Origin: Sciurus carolinensis
Lineage: Eukaryota; Chordata; Mammalia; Rodentia; Sciuridae
Reading direction: 5' to 3'
Assembly (NCBI RefSeq): GCF_902686445.1
Contig: NC_062217.1
Location: forward strand, 81,425,258 to 81,489,257
Length of the DNA: 64,000 bases
The notes under the pieces were generated by a model. The model made no database searches. It saw only the letters and a list, made by a program, of their open reading frames with translations, and was not told the origin of the DNA. Below are positions 11,141-22,328 of the stretch, piece after piece. The first letter of the stretch is position 1, and each line of letters starts with the position of its first letter. The position numbers and the translations under genes are program-made.

Positions 11141-12985
11141 AATAAAAACTTAACAAGCATAATGAACCGACCACAGAGATTTCATTAAATCACATGTAGG
11201 ATGATAGGTCCACTGGTAGAATTTCAGAGGTGGGAGAAATCTTATTGATTGTGTGATTTAGTTCCACCTCTTCCTTTTTTAAATGCAGATAAAGGAAATC
11301 ACTATGCCAGGATTGCCCTCTTCTGATTTCTTACTTTCCTAAATTGCTAATTCCTCAAAGTTTGTAAAACAAGAATGTCACTGTTAGAAAAGTCTAAGAA
11401 ACAAACTATAGAAGAAAAAATATTCAGCACCTCAAAAAATTATTTACTTATTTCTGGTTTAGAAATAAGTTTGATTTTTATGCACCTTTGATCAAATAAA
11501 CACCGTAAACTATACTTTCAACCATAAATATTGTATTGTTCTACATCATATAATCAAACATAATAGCACAGGTCAGCTTTTAGACTTAAATCTTTCAGAG
11601 CAGCACAAAATTTAATAGGTCAATACATTAAATACAACACATAAAAATGAATTTGTTTTCAGTTTATTTTTCTACTATCTGATTTTTGTTTTCTTACACA
11701 ATTTAAGGAGGAAAAGATTCGATGATACAGTTTCTTTGACTCTCAGACTGGCTTATTATGTTGCAGGAAGTCTTCAGGCCTTGCTGTTGAATTTTGCTTA
11801 CACCTCCTTTGTGAGTCCTTGGGGAAAAGAGGACTGTCACTTAGAAGATAAGGCAGGAAGACAGTTTCTGCCCACTGAAGGCTCACAGTTTTTCTCTGAG
11901 CACAAGTGAAATAAGAACATTGTGCGCATTCAGGAAAGGGGGCTGCCAAAGGCAAAGGAACAGTGTGGGAACTTGATGGTGCCAGGCAAACTAGAGAGAT
12001 GCAGGATGTATTCTGGGGGCCAGGTGGGCAGAGCGGGTGGGATTCGCAGGGGCACTTGGCTTCATGATGGTCTGATGGGAAGGACACTGCTCCTGACTCT
12101 GCCAGCTGCTGGATGGTGGAGCTATTCACAGAGGTGGAAACAGTCAGGTGAGGAGGTGTGCAGGGGAATATGGAGACATCTCTGGCACGTGTGCTGAACA
12201 GAGGATGCATGTATCATCCATGTAGAGAAGTCTGGAAAGCTCTGGGTCACTGGATCTGGCATGTAGAAGGGTAACCTAACCTTTCACAGACTTAGAGGCG
12301 GAGGTCATCAGCACACTGGTTCTAGTGCAACCCGGGAAGTGTGGACCAAAGGCTGAGGGAAGAAATTGGGGAACATTACTCTGTAAATTACAGAAGTGGG
12401 GAAGGGAAGGAGAAGAGCTACTGGAGTATAGAAGGAATCCGAGGGGAAGGGTTTCAAAGATGCAAAGGAGTGAGTTCAAAATAAAACAAAATGATAGTGA
12501 GGTCTGTAAGAAAGAGAAAAATCTGGAATTGAAATTAAAAGCTGGTTGTAGACTTGGATGAGATTAGTTTCAGCGGAACAATGAGGACAGTAGCCAGGTT
12601 AAGGACTGAGCAGGTTAAGGTCCTCTCACATGGGTTGAGTAAGGGGAAACCTCCCTTAAAATGACAGTGGGTTTTCTCAGGACTGGGGCTACAGGAGGGG
12701 TAGATTATCCCAAAGGCTACTCCACCCACCTTGCAGCCCTCCTGCCAACTTAGGGCTTGAACAATGCCATTGTCCTTTACAAATGTAGTACATACTCTAA
12801 TGTCCTACAAACAACAACAACAAAAAGTTAACTACGGATCTCTTGGGTATGGTGATCTGCCTGCAATCAAAAAGGAGGTGGTAAGCTTAGGTAAGAATCA
12901 TATCAATCCTAAGTGTTTAAAGCTTTTCTCCTAATTAATGACTTTCTTTTAATTTATGCAATATAGCATAGGATTTATAATATAC
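11141..12985. other. Unassigned non-coding DNA
   Basis: The left third is AT-rich; 11740-12560 is more balanced and gives a 155-codon frame on the minus strand (11743-12210) plus shadow frames. These frames show no domain, no splice support and no family resemblance, so I do not call a gene. A CAA run lies near 12805-12822. Confidence 0.45.
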
Positions 12986-12996
12986 TGTTGTTGTTT

Positions 12997-13027
<31 letters not shown>
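12986..13027 (+). repeat. (TTG)n trinucleotide repeat
   Basis: Twelve or so TTG/TTT units form the tail of the adjacent antisense ID SINE, so the microsatellite arose from that A-rich tail. The Cys-rich translated frame over it is an artefact. Confidence 0.9.
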
Positions 13028-13029
<2 letters not shown>

Positions 13030-13109
13030 TTTGGGTGCTGGGGATCGAACCCAGGGACTTGTAGCTTACAAGGCAAGCACTCTACCAACTAAGCTATCTC
13101 CCCAGCCCC
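13028..13109 (-). mobile_element. ID-type SINE, well preserved
   Basis: The body reads 'gggtgctggggatcgaaccc', 'agggacttgtagcttacaag', 'gcaagcactctaccaactaa' and 'gctatctccccagcccc'. The conserved B-box 'gatcgaaccc' suggests a fairly young copy. Confidence 0.9.
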
Positions 13110-13628
13110 AATATACTGTTTTTAAATTTCACCAAGATAGAATTGTCTAGTAAACATTGATAGAATTTTCTATGTCAACATTGATTCCTGAAATTATAAT
13201 TATATAAATTCTAATTCATATAAATAATAATTGATCAGGTGTATCCTGACATAATAAAGTAAAATAAGTTACATATTGAAACATGTATGCTTGAGTATTC
13301 AAACTAAACTCAAGGTAATAGTCATAATGCTAATCAGATAAAATCTTTTATTTTAAAACCAATCACTGACCAAATGAACCATCAGTGTAGATAATCAGCT
13401 CACAGCACAGAAACCTGTGGAAAGCAGATTCTCACTAAATATTTGTTGAAGTGCATTTTAGGATACCATTACGGCCAAAGCCCTGAAACCTCAAGCTTGC
13501 TCAAGTGGCATTCCAGTGGACTAGGGAACATGATGTTCTAGGGGTCCAGGAAGCCAACCTCATGGGTGACCACCTTTTATAAATACATGTAAAGGCATTT
13601 CTATTCCCAGGAGATAGACTAGCTTTCC
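13110..13628. other. Unassigned AT-rich DNA
   Basis: A possible MIR/L2 tail scrap ('ctcactaaatatttgttgaa') lies at about 13428-13450. Otherwise nothing was recognised. Confidence 0.45.
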
Positions 13629-13866
13629 TTTCTTTCTTTTTTTTTAGGGGGTGGTGGGGGCAACTACCAGGGACTGAACTATTGAACTCAGGGGTACTCA
13701 GTCACTGAGCCACATCCCCAGCCCTATTTTGTATTTTATTCAGACACAGGATCTCATTGAGTTGTTTATCACCTCACTGGTGCTGAGGCTGGCTTTGAAC
13801 TCGTGATCCTCCTGCCTCAACCTCCCAAGCTGTTGAGATCATAGGTGTTCACCACTGAGCCCAGCA
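13629..13866 (-). mobile_element. B1-dID type chimeric SINE
   Basis: The left half is an antisense ID-like body ('gtactcagtcactgagccac', 'atccccagcccta'). The right half is an antisense B1/7SL-like monomer ('gctggctttgaactcgtgat', 'cctcctgcctcaacctccca', 'gagatcataggtgttcacca'). The two halves are joined by 'ttttgtattttattcagaca'. This dimer is characteristic of squirrels and a few other rodent families. Confidence 0.85.
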
Positions 13867-13911
13867 CATCTATCTTTCTTATGTATAAAGAACCACATCA
13901 AATATATTGTT

Positions 13912-14226
13912 GGTTTTCCAAATATATGGGTTCTACAGTCATAGATTCAACGAACTGTGAATCAAAAGTATTTTTTAATGCATCTGTACTGAACATACAG
14001 TTTTTTCTTATCATCATTCCCTAAACAATATCATGTTAACAACTACTTACATAGCATTTACATTGTTTTAGATAAGTCCTCTAGAGATAATTTTGTATCT
14101 GGGAAGATGTGTGCAGGGTCTAAGCAAATACTATGCCATTTTACAGATGAGACTTGAGCCTCCAAGAATTTTGTTATCCACAGGGGTCCTGGAACCAATC
14201 CCCTCTAGATACTGAGGAACAACTGT
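13912..14226 (-). mobile_element. MER2-like DNA transposon fossil
   Basis: The ends carry the recognisable landmarks 'ggttctacagtcatagattc' on the left and 'ggaaccaatcccctctagat', 'actgaggaacaactgt' on the right. In between are 'catctgtactgaacatacag' and 'tcattccctaaacaatatca'. Three relatives lie at 35790-36290, 44496-44823 and 58212-58590. It is non-autonomous and non-coding. Confidence 0.75.
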
Positions 14227-14257
14227 GTGTGTGTGTGCGTGTGTGTGAGAGAGAGAG

Positions 14258-14298
<41 letters not shown>
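14223..14298 (+). repeat. Compound (TG)n(GA)n microsatellite
   Basis: A TG run is followed by a long GA/GAAA run. It begins inside the terminal CTGT of the MER2-like element, so it probably expanded from that end. Confidence 0.9.
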
Positions 14299-15137
14299 TG
14301 TGAATCACATAAAAATATAACTTCTAAAATTTTTAACAAGAGTTAGATATTATGATAGGCTATAGTCTCAAATCCTACAGTATATTCTTGAAAATATTCA
14401 CCTGCTTCCCTCATACACTCTTGGCTCAAGGTTCAAGTGTAAAGAATGAGGTCAAAGTAGAGAAGGGTAGGTCAAATGCCATATGCTGAAGGTTTTAGCT
14501 GAGACCTGGCTGCTGTTTGCCCAGGTGAATGTATGCTGTTTTCCTTTATGTCTAAGTCTTCCTATGAGCTCACCTGAACACTTCTATAAAAGGACAATGT
14601 ATAATTTTGGAAAGAAATATTTTAAAGCATCGAGGACTTCTTACCTGGAAAAACATACATTCCTTTTAAATATGAATTTCAGTTACTTTCCAGGCAGAAC
14701 TTAGTTTAGGTTTTAAAAAAAAATTCATTATCCATGATCATGGTCTGCTCTGACTTCTAATTAATTAAAAGTTTAAAGTTTCATGCAACACAGGTGCTTA
14801 TATTTATTTTTAGTAGATCTCTAAATTAGTAGACCTGCTAAAGAGGAATAGTATTTTAAACCTCTTTTTCCTACTACTTAACCTCCACCTGAGTATCAAA
14901 CTTCAGGAAATAATTTGCTTTAATAATTCATTTAGGAGGAATATATGGAAGGTCAATTTAAAGATTAATGGCAGTAAATAATACAGCATTCCCCTAACAT
15001 CATGTTACAGGTGTGGTCCAAAATGAAATGAAATAAAATTGGAGAGTATTTGCATAGGATCCATTCAGAACCCCTATGGGATGGGAGGGATGGGAGACAA
15101 GTGCCAATCAAATGACTCCCAAATCACATTATCTTTG
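14299..15137. other. Unassigned non-coding DNA
   Basis: This is AT-rich with no recognised repeat or exon. Confidence 0.55.
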
Positions 15138-15352
15138 CTGGGTGTAGTGGTGCATACCTGTAATCCCAGTGGCTTGGCAGGCTGAGGCAGGAGGCTTGCA
15201 AGTTCAAAGCCAGCCTCCCCAACTTAGCAAGGCCCTAAGTAACTGGGAGACTCTGTCTCTAAATAAAATCTAAAAAGCTCTGGCGATGTGGCTCAGTGGT
15301 TAAGTGCCCCTGAGTTCAATCGCTGGTACAAAAAACAAAACAACAAAAAAAA
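15138..15352 (+). mobile_element. B1-dID type chimeric SINE
   Basis: The B1-like half reads 'tgctgggtgtagtggtgcat', 'acctgtaatcccagtggctt', 'ggctgaggcaggaggcttg' and 'caaagccagcctcccc'. The ID-like half reads 'gatgtggctcagtggttaag' and ends in a tail of AACAAAAA. The ID half lacks the usual 'cctagcatgtgtgaggc' centre, as in other squirrel dimers here. Confidence 0.9.
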
Positions 15353-16255
15353 TCCAGTTATCTTTGATTTCACTTTATCCTAATTTTCTGTATACCTATT
15401 CATGCATGATAGGAGGGGGGCACTGAAACTTTCACAGATTAGAGCAAATTTTCTTTATAATAAGTTATAATAATGTTTTTATGACATGAACTTTGCTCAT
15501 TCCCTTTCAAATGAAGGGTCTGGTTGGATTGAGGGGTTCTTTGGTGCCAGAGGTAACATACACGTTTTACATTTTGGGATGTTCTATGCCAGATTGGTCC
15601 CATTCCTGTGCTTTGCCACAGATCTGGCTCTTTGTGCAACAAAGTACCACCAGCAAATAGTATAACCTTGTAATTGGAATCTGAAATAGTTGGAAACATA
15701 TGCAGTCCAATCAACAACTATGACATCTTGGCTTGCTCATTTCCTGTTACAAATTTCCCTACCTCTGATTTTGGCAATTGATGTTCTCCCTAGAAACCTC
15801 CTATCTCTCACTAATGTGCCTCTAGCATCTTGAAGCATTCTGTTTTGACTGGAATGCTCTGGGAAAGCTACTCTGCAGACCACACCAGTGCCCTTTTACT
15901 TCGAACATGGTCCTTATCTGGCCATTAGTTTGAGCCCATTTATGTGGTTTGGCCAGGATGTCCACTTTATAGAAGATGTATTCACTGACTCTGAAAGCAT
16001 ATGTCCCTCTACAGATAATTACTCTCTTTAAATATCCACTTTCTCTTCTTGTGTCTCATCTTTTTTCTTTGTGATCACCAGTCTTTTGGGGCTTCTAATA
16101 TTCAAAGAATAAAAGTGTTTTGAAATTTTAGAATTAAGTAAGGTGTATTATTCTATTATAGTTCATGTCTATGGTATAGCTATTATCATTTTGAAATAAT
16201 ACATTAAAATTATGAAGAAACTATTCTTATATTTAATGGGAAAAAATAAAGACAT
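15353..16255. other. Unassigned non-coding DNA
   Basis: No repeat or gene was recognised. The 92-codon minus-strand frame (15439-15717) has no visible motif. Confidence 0.5.
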
Positions 16256-16336
16256 GTCTTTTTCTTTTCTATTTTAGTGCTGAGAAATCAAACCTGGGGC
16301 CATTGTTTTAGCACTAAGCTAAATCCCCAGACTCCA
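16256..16336 (-). mobile_element. ID-type SINE, diverged
   Basis: The T-rich tail is followed by 'agtgctgagaaatcaaacct', 'ggggccattgttttagcact' and 'aagctaaatccccagactcc'. This matches the antisense ID order with several substitutions. Confidence 0.75.
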
Positions 16337-16539
16337 GACTGAGGTCTTTTATGTGTTTATTGATATAGTGACAGTCATCCTGTTTTTAAACTTCACCAAC
16401 CTATTTTCTACTGCATTGTGTCAACATTAATTAGTGATTATTCCTTAAATTATGTGAATTCTAATTAGGATAGCCATCAGCTGATTATGTCTATCCTAAC
16501 AGCACAGTGAGGTCTAAAACCAGTCAGACTTTGGGCATG
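16337..16539. other. Unassigned non-coding DNA
   Basis: Nothing was recognised between the SINE and the MIR. Confidence 0.5.
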
Positions 16540-16700
16540 ACTCCTAGATTATTGAAGCTAAACAGCTCTGTGACACTGAATTATTTAATGTCTTTCTTTC
16601 TCAATTTCCTCATAAAATGCAGACAATGAAAACTGGTCCTTCAGGGTTAATATGAGGAGTAGATATTATCAGTGTAAAACAATAATACAGTATCTGACTT
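16540..16700 (+). repeat. MIR SINE
   Basis: The MIR core order is seen: 'ctctgtgacactgaattatt', 'tttctcaatttcctcataaa', 'atgcagacaatgaaaactgg' and 'gggttaatatgaggagtaga'. Confidence 0.65.
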
Positions 16701-16759
16701 GGTCTAGACACCCAGTTATCTGACCTGCAGAAGTAGTTCAAATTAATTAATTTATTTAT

Positions 16760-16851
16760 ATATTTTTTGTTTTGTTTTTGGTTCTGGGGAGCAAACCCAG
16801 GGACTTGCTTGTGCAAAGCACATGCTCAATCCATTGCTACACCCCAGCCCT
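16760..16851 (-). mobile_element. ID-type SINE
   Basis: A T-rich tail ('ttttttgttttgtttttggt') is followed by 'tctggggagcaaacccaggg', 'gtgcaaagcacatgctcaat' and 'gctacaccccagccc'. Confidence 0.85.
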
Positions 16852-17474
16852 ACGAAGTCATTGAATGGGAACCAAAGGAAGCCGGCAACAAGAGATAAGG
16901 GAAAAAGAAGAAAATTAGGATAATGTCACTATGCTTAACATTTGGTCAACTTTTATAACTGTGTCCATGATGACCAAGAGAGAGGCAACTACTGCCTTAG
17001 CCAAGAGAAGCAATGAGAATGTGTTCAAAGTCTCCAAGGTTTAGTCAACCTGCAGAGGTTACTCCAATGTGTGGACAGCTAGAGCCAAAGATTTTGAGTC
17101 TGTTTATGCACTAAAGAGACAAATTGTGAGATTTAAGGCTTTTAGAGTGAAAGCGATTGAACTGACAGCAAAAATATAGGTGCTGGAAAATAGAATGAAA
17201 TATGAACCCTGGATGCTGTCTAAAAGTTATAAGTGCCTAAACTAATCTACTAAAAGAGATAGAAAAAAATTAGTGCCAACCAATTAGGTGTAACACAAGA
17301 TGAAGACAAAGAAGAAAAGCAAACTAATTTATAAACATGGACAATAATGACACTGCAAGACTCTTGTCAAAGTTAAAGTTTAAAACAACTTCTAGAATCT
17401 GTGCAGCAAAAGAAGAATAACTAAGGGCTAGGGATAAGTTGGGTTATCCAGCTCAGGTGTGCTGCTATCAGGTT
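16852..17474. other. Unassigned non-coding DNA
   Basis: This purine-rich, AT-rich segment has no recognised repeat or exon. Confidence 0.5.
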
Positions 17475-17560
17475 ATGGCTGTAAGTCACTCTGTCACCTT
17501 TTCCTGAGTTTCAATTTCCTCATGTGCAAAGGACTTGGGATGTTCTCTAAGGTTCTCAAC
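17475..17560 (+). repeat. Possible MIR fragment
   Basis: The words 'gtcactctgtcaccttttcc', 'gagtttcaatttcctcatgt' and 'gcaaaggacttgggatgttc' fit the MIR core. The flank to its right (17561-17830) may belong to another old repeat that I cannot name. Confidence 0.5.
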
Positions 17561-18307
17561 TTTGTTGGGTCACATGCCTCAAACATGAGGTCCTATGGTG
17601 CGTTTTAAGTTGTAAACTTCTGTCTGATTGGTGCGATCTGTGGCATTTTGCAGCAGCTAGGCATAAGCAGAAAGTTGACCATAAGCAAGAGAGTGACCTC
17701 TGAAAGTACATAGCTGGGAACCAGCACCATGAGCACCACTGTGGTGAGAGCCTTTCTTCTTGGGAATGTCCCTTTAAGGGAAAGCAACTTAGAAGTGAAG
17801 GCTGGGACAGGTGATCCAAACTTCTACCAGAATCCACTGTGCTCTGCCCACAGCAAGGTCAACTACAGTTCTGAAGGTTTGTTCTAAGGGGGACAAGGGA
17901 GTCTGGACACAGTAAGGAAAGAGGCTTTTTAAAGGCATATTTAGGATAAATTATGTGAAAAATGCCCACAACATCATTTTCCACTTTTCTCTCACATTGT
18001 TAGTATTTATTAAATCAATGTCTCCATTTCCCTTCTTGGTATTTAATCTGATGCACAGTTGGAAGAAAATGTTTTCAAAACCAAGCCAGAGCTGATAAAT
18101 AGCACTGGCTTAATGTTAATAGAGGAATAGTTGAGATTGAACTAAAGCACGGGTTTAAGTAAATAATTACACAAAATCTATGATTTTTATAAAGAAAAAA
18201 ATTTCGTGGAAGTGTTTCATGTTTTCGTTTCAACATTATGATAAATGGAGTCCAGGCATTGGTAGAGAATAACATAATTTTAGTCTTGGAAGGAAATTTT
18301 TAGTGCT
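17561..18307. other. Unassigned non-coding DNA
   Basis: The segment 17580-17830 gives a Cys/Leu-rich frame on the minus strand in two reading phases; no protein family is evident, and the sequence looks more like an old interspersed repeat than an exon. Confidence 0.4.
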
Positions 18308-18430
18308 CATTTCAACTCACTGAATATTTATTAAACCTTACTTAGTGCTAGGCACTGTGGTTGCAAAAGCAAATAAGATGTAGTTCTTGTTTTAAAGTAC
18401 TTCAGAATACATTAAGGAGACAGATAGAAC
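18308..18430 (-). repeat. L2 LINE 3'-end fragment
   Basis: The antisense L2 tail is well marked: 'caactcactgaatatttatt', 'cttagtgctaggcactgtgg', 'ttgcaaaagcaaataagatg' and 'tagttcttgttttaaagtac'. Confidence 0.7.
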
Positions 18431-18895
18431 CTGTGTCTGTAATTGGTCTCTTTTGCACTAAAGTCCACTCTGTACCATCCCTGCAGGGGCCAACTCATGC
18501 AGGCAGCTTTCATTTTCTGGTGGTTTCCAACTGGGTTCTATCAGTGGGAGGCTTTGGCAAGAGATTAGAGGGAGGGAAGAAGGGAGAAGCCAGGATTCCT
18601 TCCCTATGCCTGGAGGTCTCTAGAAGTAGCCATTACTTGCCTATGGCTCCCTCTCCTGCTGAACAGGCCCACAAGGGCTCCACCTCCACAGAGCAACTTG
18701 GCCATGGGCTTCAGTAATACTGTACCCTGCCTTTGTCCTTCCAGGCTAAGATGGTGGTGACTTCTGTTGCATTCACCTCTGGGTTCTCTCTCAGCACTCT
18801 CTATCAGCTCTGCAACTAACTCCTTGAATTAAAGTACAATATTTTAAATAACTGGCCTCGCTTCTGTGTTTCTGGTTCAACTAAGACTGATACAC
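18431..18895. other. Unassigned; ends like an old LTR or LINE tail
   Basis: The end 'gtttctggttcaactaagac', 'tgatacaca' and the earlier 'ccttgaattaaagtacaata' resemble the terminus of an old interspersed repeat. The 118-codon frame at 18361-18717 begins inside the L2 fragment and is not supported as a gene. Confidence 0.35.
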
Positions 18896-19686
18896 AACCC
18901 ACTCATAAGACAATATGATAGTTGCTCCTCCAACATTGGAATTAAAATACTTAAGAGCTTTAGGTGGGCACAGAGAGGAACATGAATTTAACTGGGGAGT
19001 TTGGAGATTCCAGACAGGAAGTAGCACTTTTCAGGGGGAAATCCTGACAAATGATAGAGTTTGGTGCTTGAAGGGTGAGACAAATCTTAACAGGGAGGTA
19101 GGAGCAAGTAGGGCATTCAATTAGGATGCACAACATGTTTCTGATTGGCAGTATTCTAGTCCAGGTGCAATAAAAGAAAGTGTGGTTGAGGCGGGTAGAG
19201 AGAGGCTCCATCTCAGAGCACTTGAAACCCTTCTAGGAGATTGGGATTTGTTCTCTGTGTAGCTGTGACCCTGACCAAGTTTCTAAGCTGCAACAGTCTG
19301 TATTGTAAGGTGAAGCATGAGTTCAAGATGATTCTGGCATAGGGTTCATTTGGAATAATTGCTACAGCTGAACAGAAGTGACTTGGCAGCATCAGAAATG
19401 TGAACAGAGAGCATTTGTAAGACTCAGATGAAAGAAAGGAGGTGGAGGGAAACAGGGAGAAGTAAGAATATAAGAAAAGTTCCACGTTTAAGCATTGAGA
19501 TGAATAACGATGCTCATAAGGGCACATTTTTTATTTTTTATTTACTTATTTTTTGTTTTGTTTTTGGTTCTGTAGACAATGGGTTTGATTTTTGAATTGT
19601 TCAATTGTAGGTGACCATGCAAATACTTCACTGGTAAGAATGCAAGAATGGTACTCAAGAAAGAGGTAAGGGTTAGATATCTCTAA
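18896..19686. other. Unassigned non-coding DNA
   Basis: A T-rich stretch at 19531-19567 resembles a SINE tail but no body follows. No gene was recognised. Confidence 0.5.
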
Positions 19687-19703
19687 CACACACACACACA
19701 CAC

Positions 19704-19745
<42 letters not shown>
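19687..19745 (+). repeat. (AC)n microsatellite
   Basis: About 29 AC units are present with one GC interruption. The Cys/Val-repeat frame on the other strand is a translation of the repeat. Confidence 0.95.
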
Positions 19746-19748
<3 letters not shown>

Positions 19749-19866
19749 CATCAAAGCATAGGAATGGAAGAGATAGCCATAGGAAGGGAAAAGAAAACCA
19801 TGTAGGACTGAATTCTTTTCCCATCAGTTTTTATGTTGATTCACATTAACCCAAGATAACTTAATC

Positions 19867-19962
19867 CTTTTTGGGGGGGACGGGTATAGTAGGGATTGAA
19901 CCCAAGGACACATCACCACTGAGCTAGATCTTCAGTCCTTTTTATTTTTAATTCTGAGACAG
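19867..19962 (-). mobile_element. B1-dID SINE, truncated
   Basis: An antisense ID half ('agggattgaacccaaggaca', 'catcaccactgagctagatc') is followed by the first few bases of the B1 junction ('tttttatttttaattctgag'). It then stops abruptly at an L1 3' fragment. Insertion or deletion at the junction removed the rest of the B1 half. Confidence 0.7.
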
Positions 19963-20391
19963 GAATATTACTCAGCCATAATGAAGATCGAAATTATGGT
20001 ATTTGCTAGTAAATGAATGGAACTGGAGAATATTATGCTAAGTAAAATAAGCAATCCCAAAAAACCAAAGGCCCAATGTTCTCTCTGATATGTGGATGTC
20101 AACTTACAATAAGCAGAGTGGGTGGAGGGAAGAATAGAAGTTCACTGGATTAGACGAAGGGGAATGAAAGGAAGGGAGGGGTGGTGGAACAGGAAAGACA
20201 GTAGAATGAATTTGTATGAAACTTTTCTATGTTCGTATATGAATACATGACCTGTGAAACTTTACATCATGTACAATCACAAGAATGGGATCCTAATTAG
20301 AATAAGTTATAGTCCATGTATGTTTGATATGTCAAAATATACTCTACTATGCTGTATATCTAAAAAGAACAAATTAAAAAAATCATCAAAG
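19963..20391 (+). mobile_element. L1 3' end, relatively young
   Basis: The end of ORF2 and the 3' UTR are visible: 'gaatattactcagccataat', 'ggtatttgctagtaaatgaa', 'tggaactggagaatattatg', 'ctaagtaaaataagcaatcc', 'ccaatgttctctctgatatg'. It ends in an A-rich tail near 20390. A related copy at 48370-48765 shares the phrases 'aaaaaaccaaaggcc' and 'ggagaatat-atgctaagt', so both belong to a lineage active in this host group. Confidence 0.8.
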
Positions 20392-20818
20392 GAAACTTTT
20401 CAGAAATCAAAGAAAAATCTAATAGAAATAAACCTTGGTTTTGTTAAAGGAAAATAATTTACTGGCAAAGAAAATAAAAATGGTACTTATGAATTTTGTT
20501 TATATTTCATTGACATTTTCCCCCTGCTGCTTTAAAAGATGGAAATAAGCATTAACATTTTTCAACATTTTTGCAGCTAATATTTCTCCCTCAAATTCTG
20601 TAGATGAGTTGCCAATGAGGCATCAGGAGAAACAGACATTGGTTTTAAACAGTAGTCAGTTTAAATTATATTTCCATCATCTTCTGGCTAAATGATCTTG
20701 AGGCAATAATTACAAGAGGTGGGATTTTGAGAGCGACTAGGCAACCACCCCTGTATCAAATAAAATATTAGATTATCTCATTTCATTTATCACTTGATAA
20801 AATTGCCATATTTAACCT
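20392..20818. other. Unassigned AT-rich DNA
   Basis: No feature was recognised. Confidence 0.55.
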
Positions 20819-21185
20819 TGTATTACCTTTTGCCACTAAAACAAAATACCCAATGTGACTAACTTAAGAAAAAAGGTTCATTTAGCTCATGGTTTTAAAA
20901 GCTGAAAGTCTAAACAGTGGATGGCAAGAGTGAGCATGGGAGAAAGAATCAGATGGTGATGCAGGGAGCAGAGAGGCTGGTGGCCTGGCTCATTCTGTTA
21001 TAATGACCCTCTCACAAGAACCAACCAGGGTCCCATGAGCATATCCCGATCCCTTCAGGACATGTGTCCCTATGACCTAAGGACTTCCCACTAGCTCACC
21101 TCTTGAAGGTTGCACCACCTCCTAATAGTGCAACCCTGGGGACCAAGCTCTAAACACTTGGGCCCTCGAGGGACAAACCATATCA
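20819..21185 (-). mobile_element. MaLR/MST-like solo LTR
   Basis: Starting TGTATTACCTTTTGCC and ending CCATATCA, it contains in order 'gttcatttagctcatggttt', 'gaccctctcacaagaaccaa', 'accacctcctaatagtgcaa' and 'ccctggggaccaagctctaa'. This is the antisense order of a MaLR LTR. It is about 367 bp long, close to full length. Confidence 0.75.
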
Positions 21186-21539
21186 AACTCCTTTTCCCTT
21201 TGTTAAATCAGAAACTTAAACTTAATCATTTCAGAGATTTGTTTTCAATCCTATAGGTCTCTTAGTTGGGAAGAACTAAGTCTGATGTCAAAGGCCATGC
21301 TGTTAACCAATGCACTATGGGATTTTGGTAGCTTCACAAATATCTCCTATAGAGTGGGGTGTTACAACCACTGAGTGAATGTGCCACAGGAAATAAGATA
21401 CACCAATGAGCACCAGATAGTTTTGTCATGGGAAAGGGGGAACTTGATTTAAACACTAACCTTGATTAGAATTAGAAACTCAACTTTGAAGTAAGATTTT
21501 ACTATGTAGTGCATACCATCCTGTACTTACATGTTAATT
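21186..21539. other. Unassigned non-coding DNA
   Basis: No feature was recognised. Confidence 0.5.
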
Positions 21540-22022
21540 AAAAATATTTTAATTTATAATAAATTGAAATGCATACAACTATAGTTGTATGTATTTACAG
21601 GGTGCAAAGTGATATTATTTATGAATATAACAATAAATAAATCAAATTAATATATTCAATACCTCAAATACTGATCAGTTTGTGATAAGATTATTTGAAA
21701 TCTATTCTCCAAGCAAGGTTGAAATATACAACACATTATTATTTATTATATTCATCTGGTTACACTGAACAATATATGTGACAGGAAAAACATTCCTCCT
21801 AATTGAGGGTTTGTATCCTTTGACCCTCACCTCCCCATGTCCCCAACCTGCAGTCTCAGTAATCATGGTTCTACTCTGCTTTTGTGAGTTTTAGATTCTA
21901 CACATAGGTGAGAACATACAGAATTTACATACAGTACCTGGCTTGTTTGACTTAACATAAAGTTCTTCATTTCTATCCATTTTAAGTAAATGACAGAAAT
22001 TATATTTTAGGGCTAATATCCC

Positions 22023-22065
<43 letters not shown>

Positions 22066-22318
22066 ATTAAATCATAATATCGCATCATGTTTTCTTTATC
22101 CATTTATCCACTGATGGTTAGATTAATTCCGTGACTTACCTATTTTGAACAGGGCTGCAATCAACATGGAAGTACAGACATCTCTCTCTTCAACATACTG
22201 ATTTCATATCTTTATGTCAATTACCCAGAAATGGGTGGCTAGATCAGACAGCAATTCTATTTTTAGTTCTTTGAAGAACTTCCATATGGTTTTCTGTAAT
22301 GGCTGTATTAATTCACAT
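21540..22318 (-). mobile_element. Ancient L1 3' end, outer element of a nest
   Basis: The minus strand of an L1M-type 3' region is seen in order: 'caatacctcaaatactgatc', 'ggaaaaacattcctcctaat', 'gtttgtatcctttgaccctc', 'gtgagaacatacagaattta', 'gcctggcttgtttgacttaacat'-like text, 'tttatccatttatccactga', 'gggctgcaatcaacatggaa', 'cagcaattctatttttagtt' and 'ggctgtattaattcacattc'. The same element resumes at 23597 with the next expected L1 phrase, so it was split by an insertion. Confidence 0.8.
22023..22062 (+). repeat. (TG)n microsatellite
   Basis: About 20 TG units sit inside the antisense L1, at the place where many L1 3' regions carry a TATATATAC-type stretch. Confidence 0.95.
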
Positions 22319-22328
22319 TCATACAGGC

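Noticed and set aside
11743..12210. 155-codon minus-strand frame
   Set aside because: The Ser/Pro/Cys-rich text has no family resemblance, and a 91-codon shadow lies on the opposite strand. No exon signals.
12956..13150. Cys-rich 64-codon frame
   Set aside because: It is the translation of the (TTG)n tail and body of an antisense ID SINE.
17556..17837. 93-codon minus-strand frame with Cys and Ser, and a 60-codon frame in another phase
   Set aside because: Two open phases over the same DNA and no family resemblance; more likely an old repeat.
19546..19824. Frame with a long Cys-Val repeat
   Set aside because: It is the translation of the (AC)n microsatellite.
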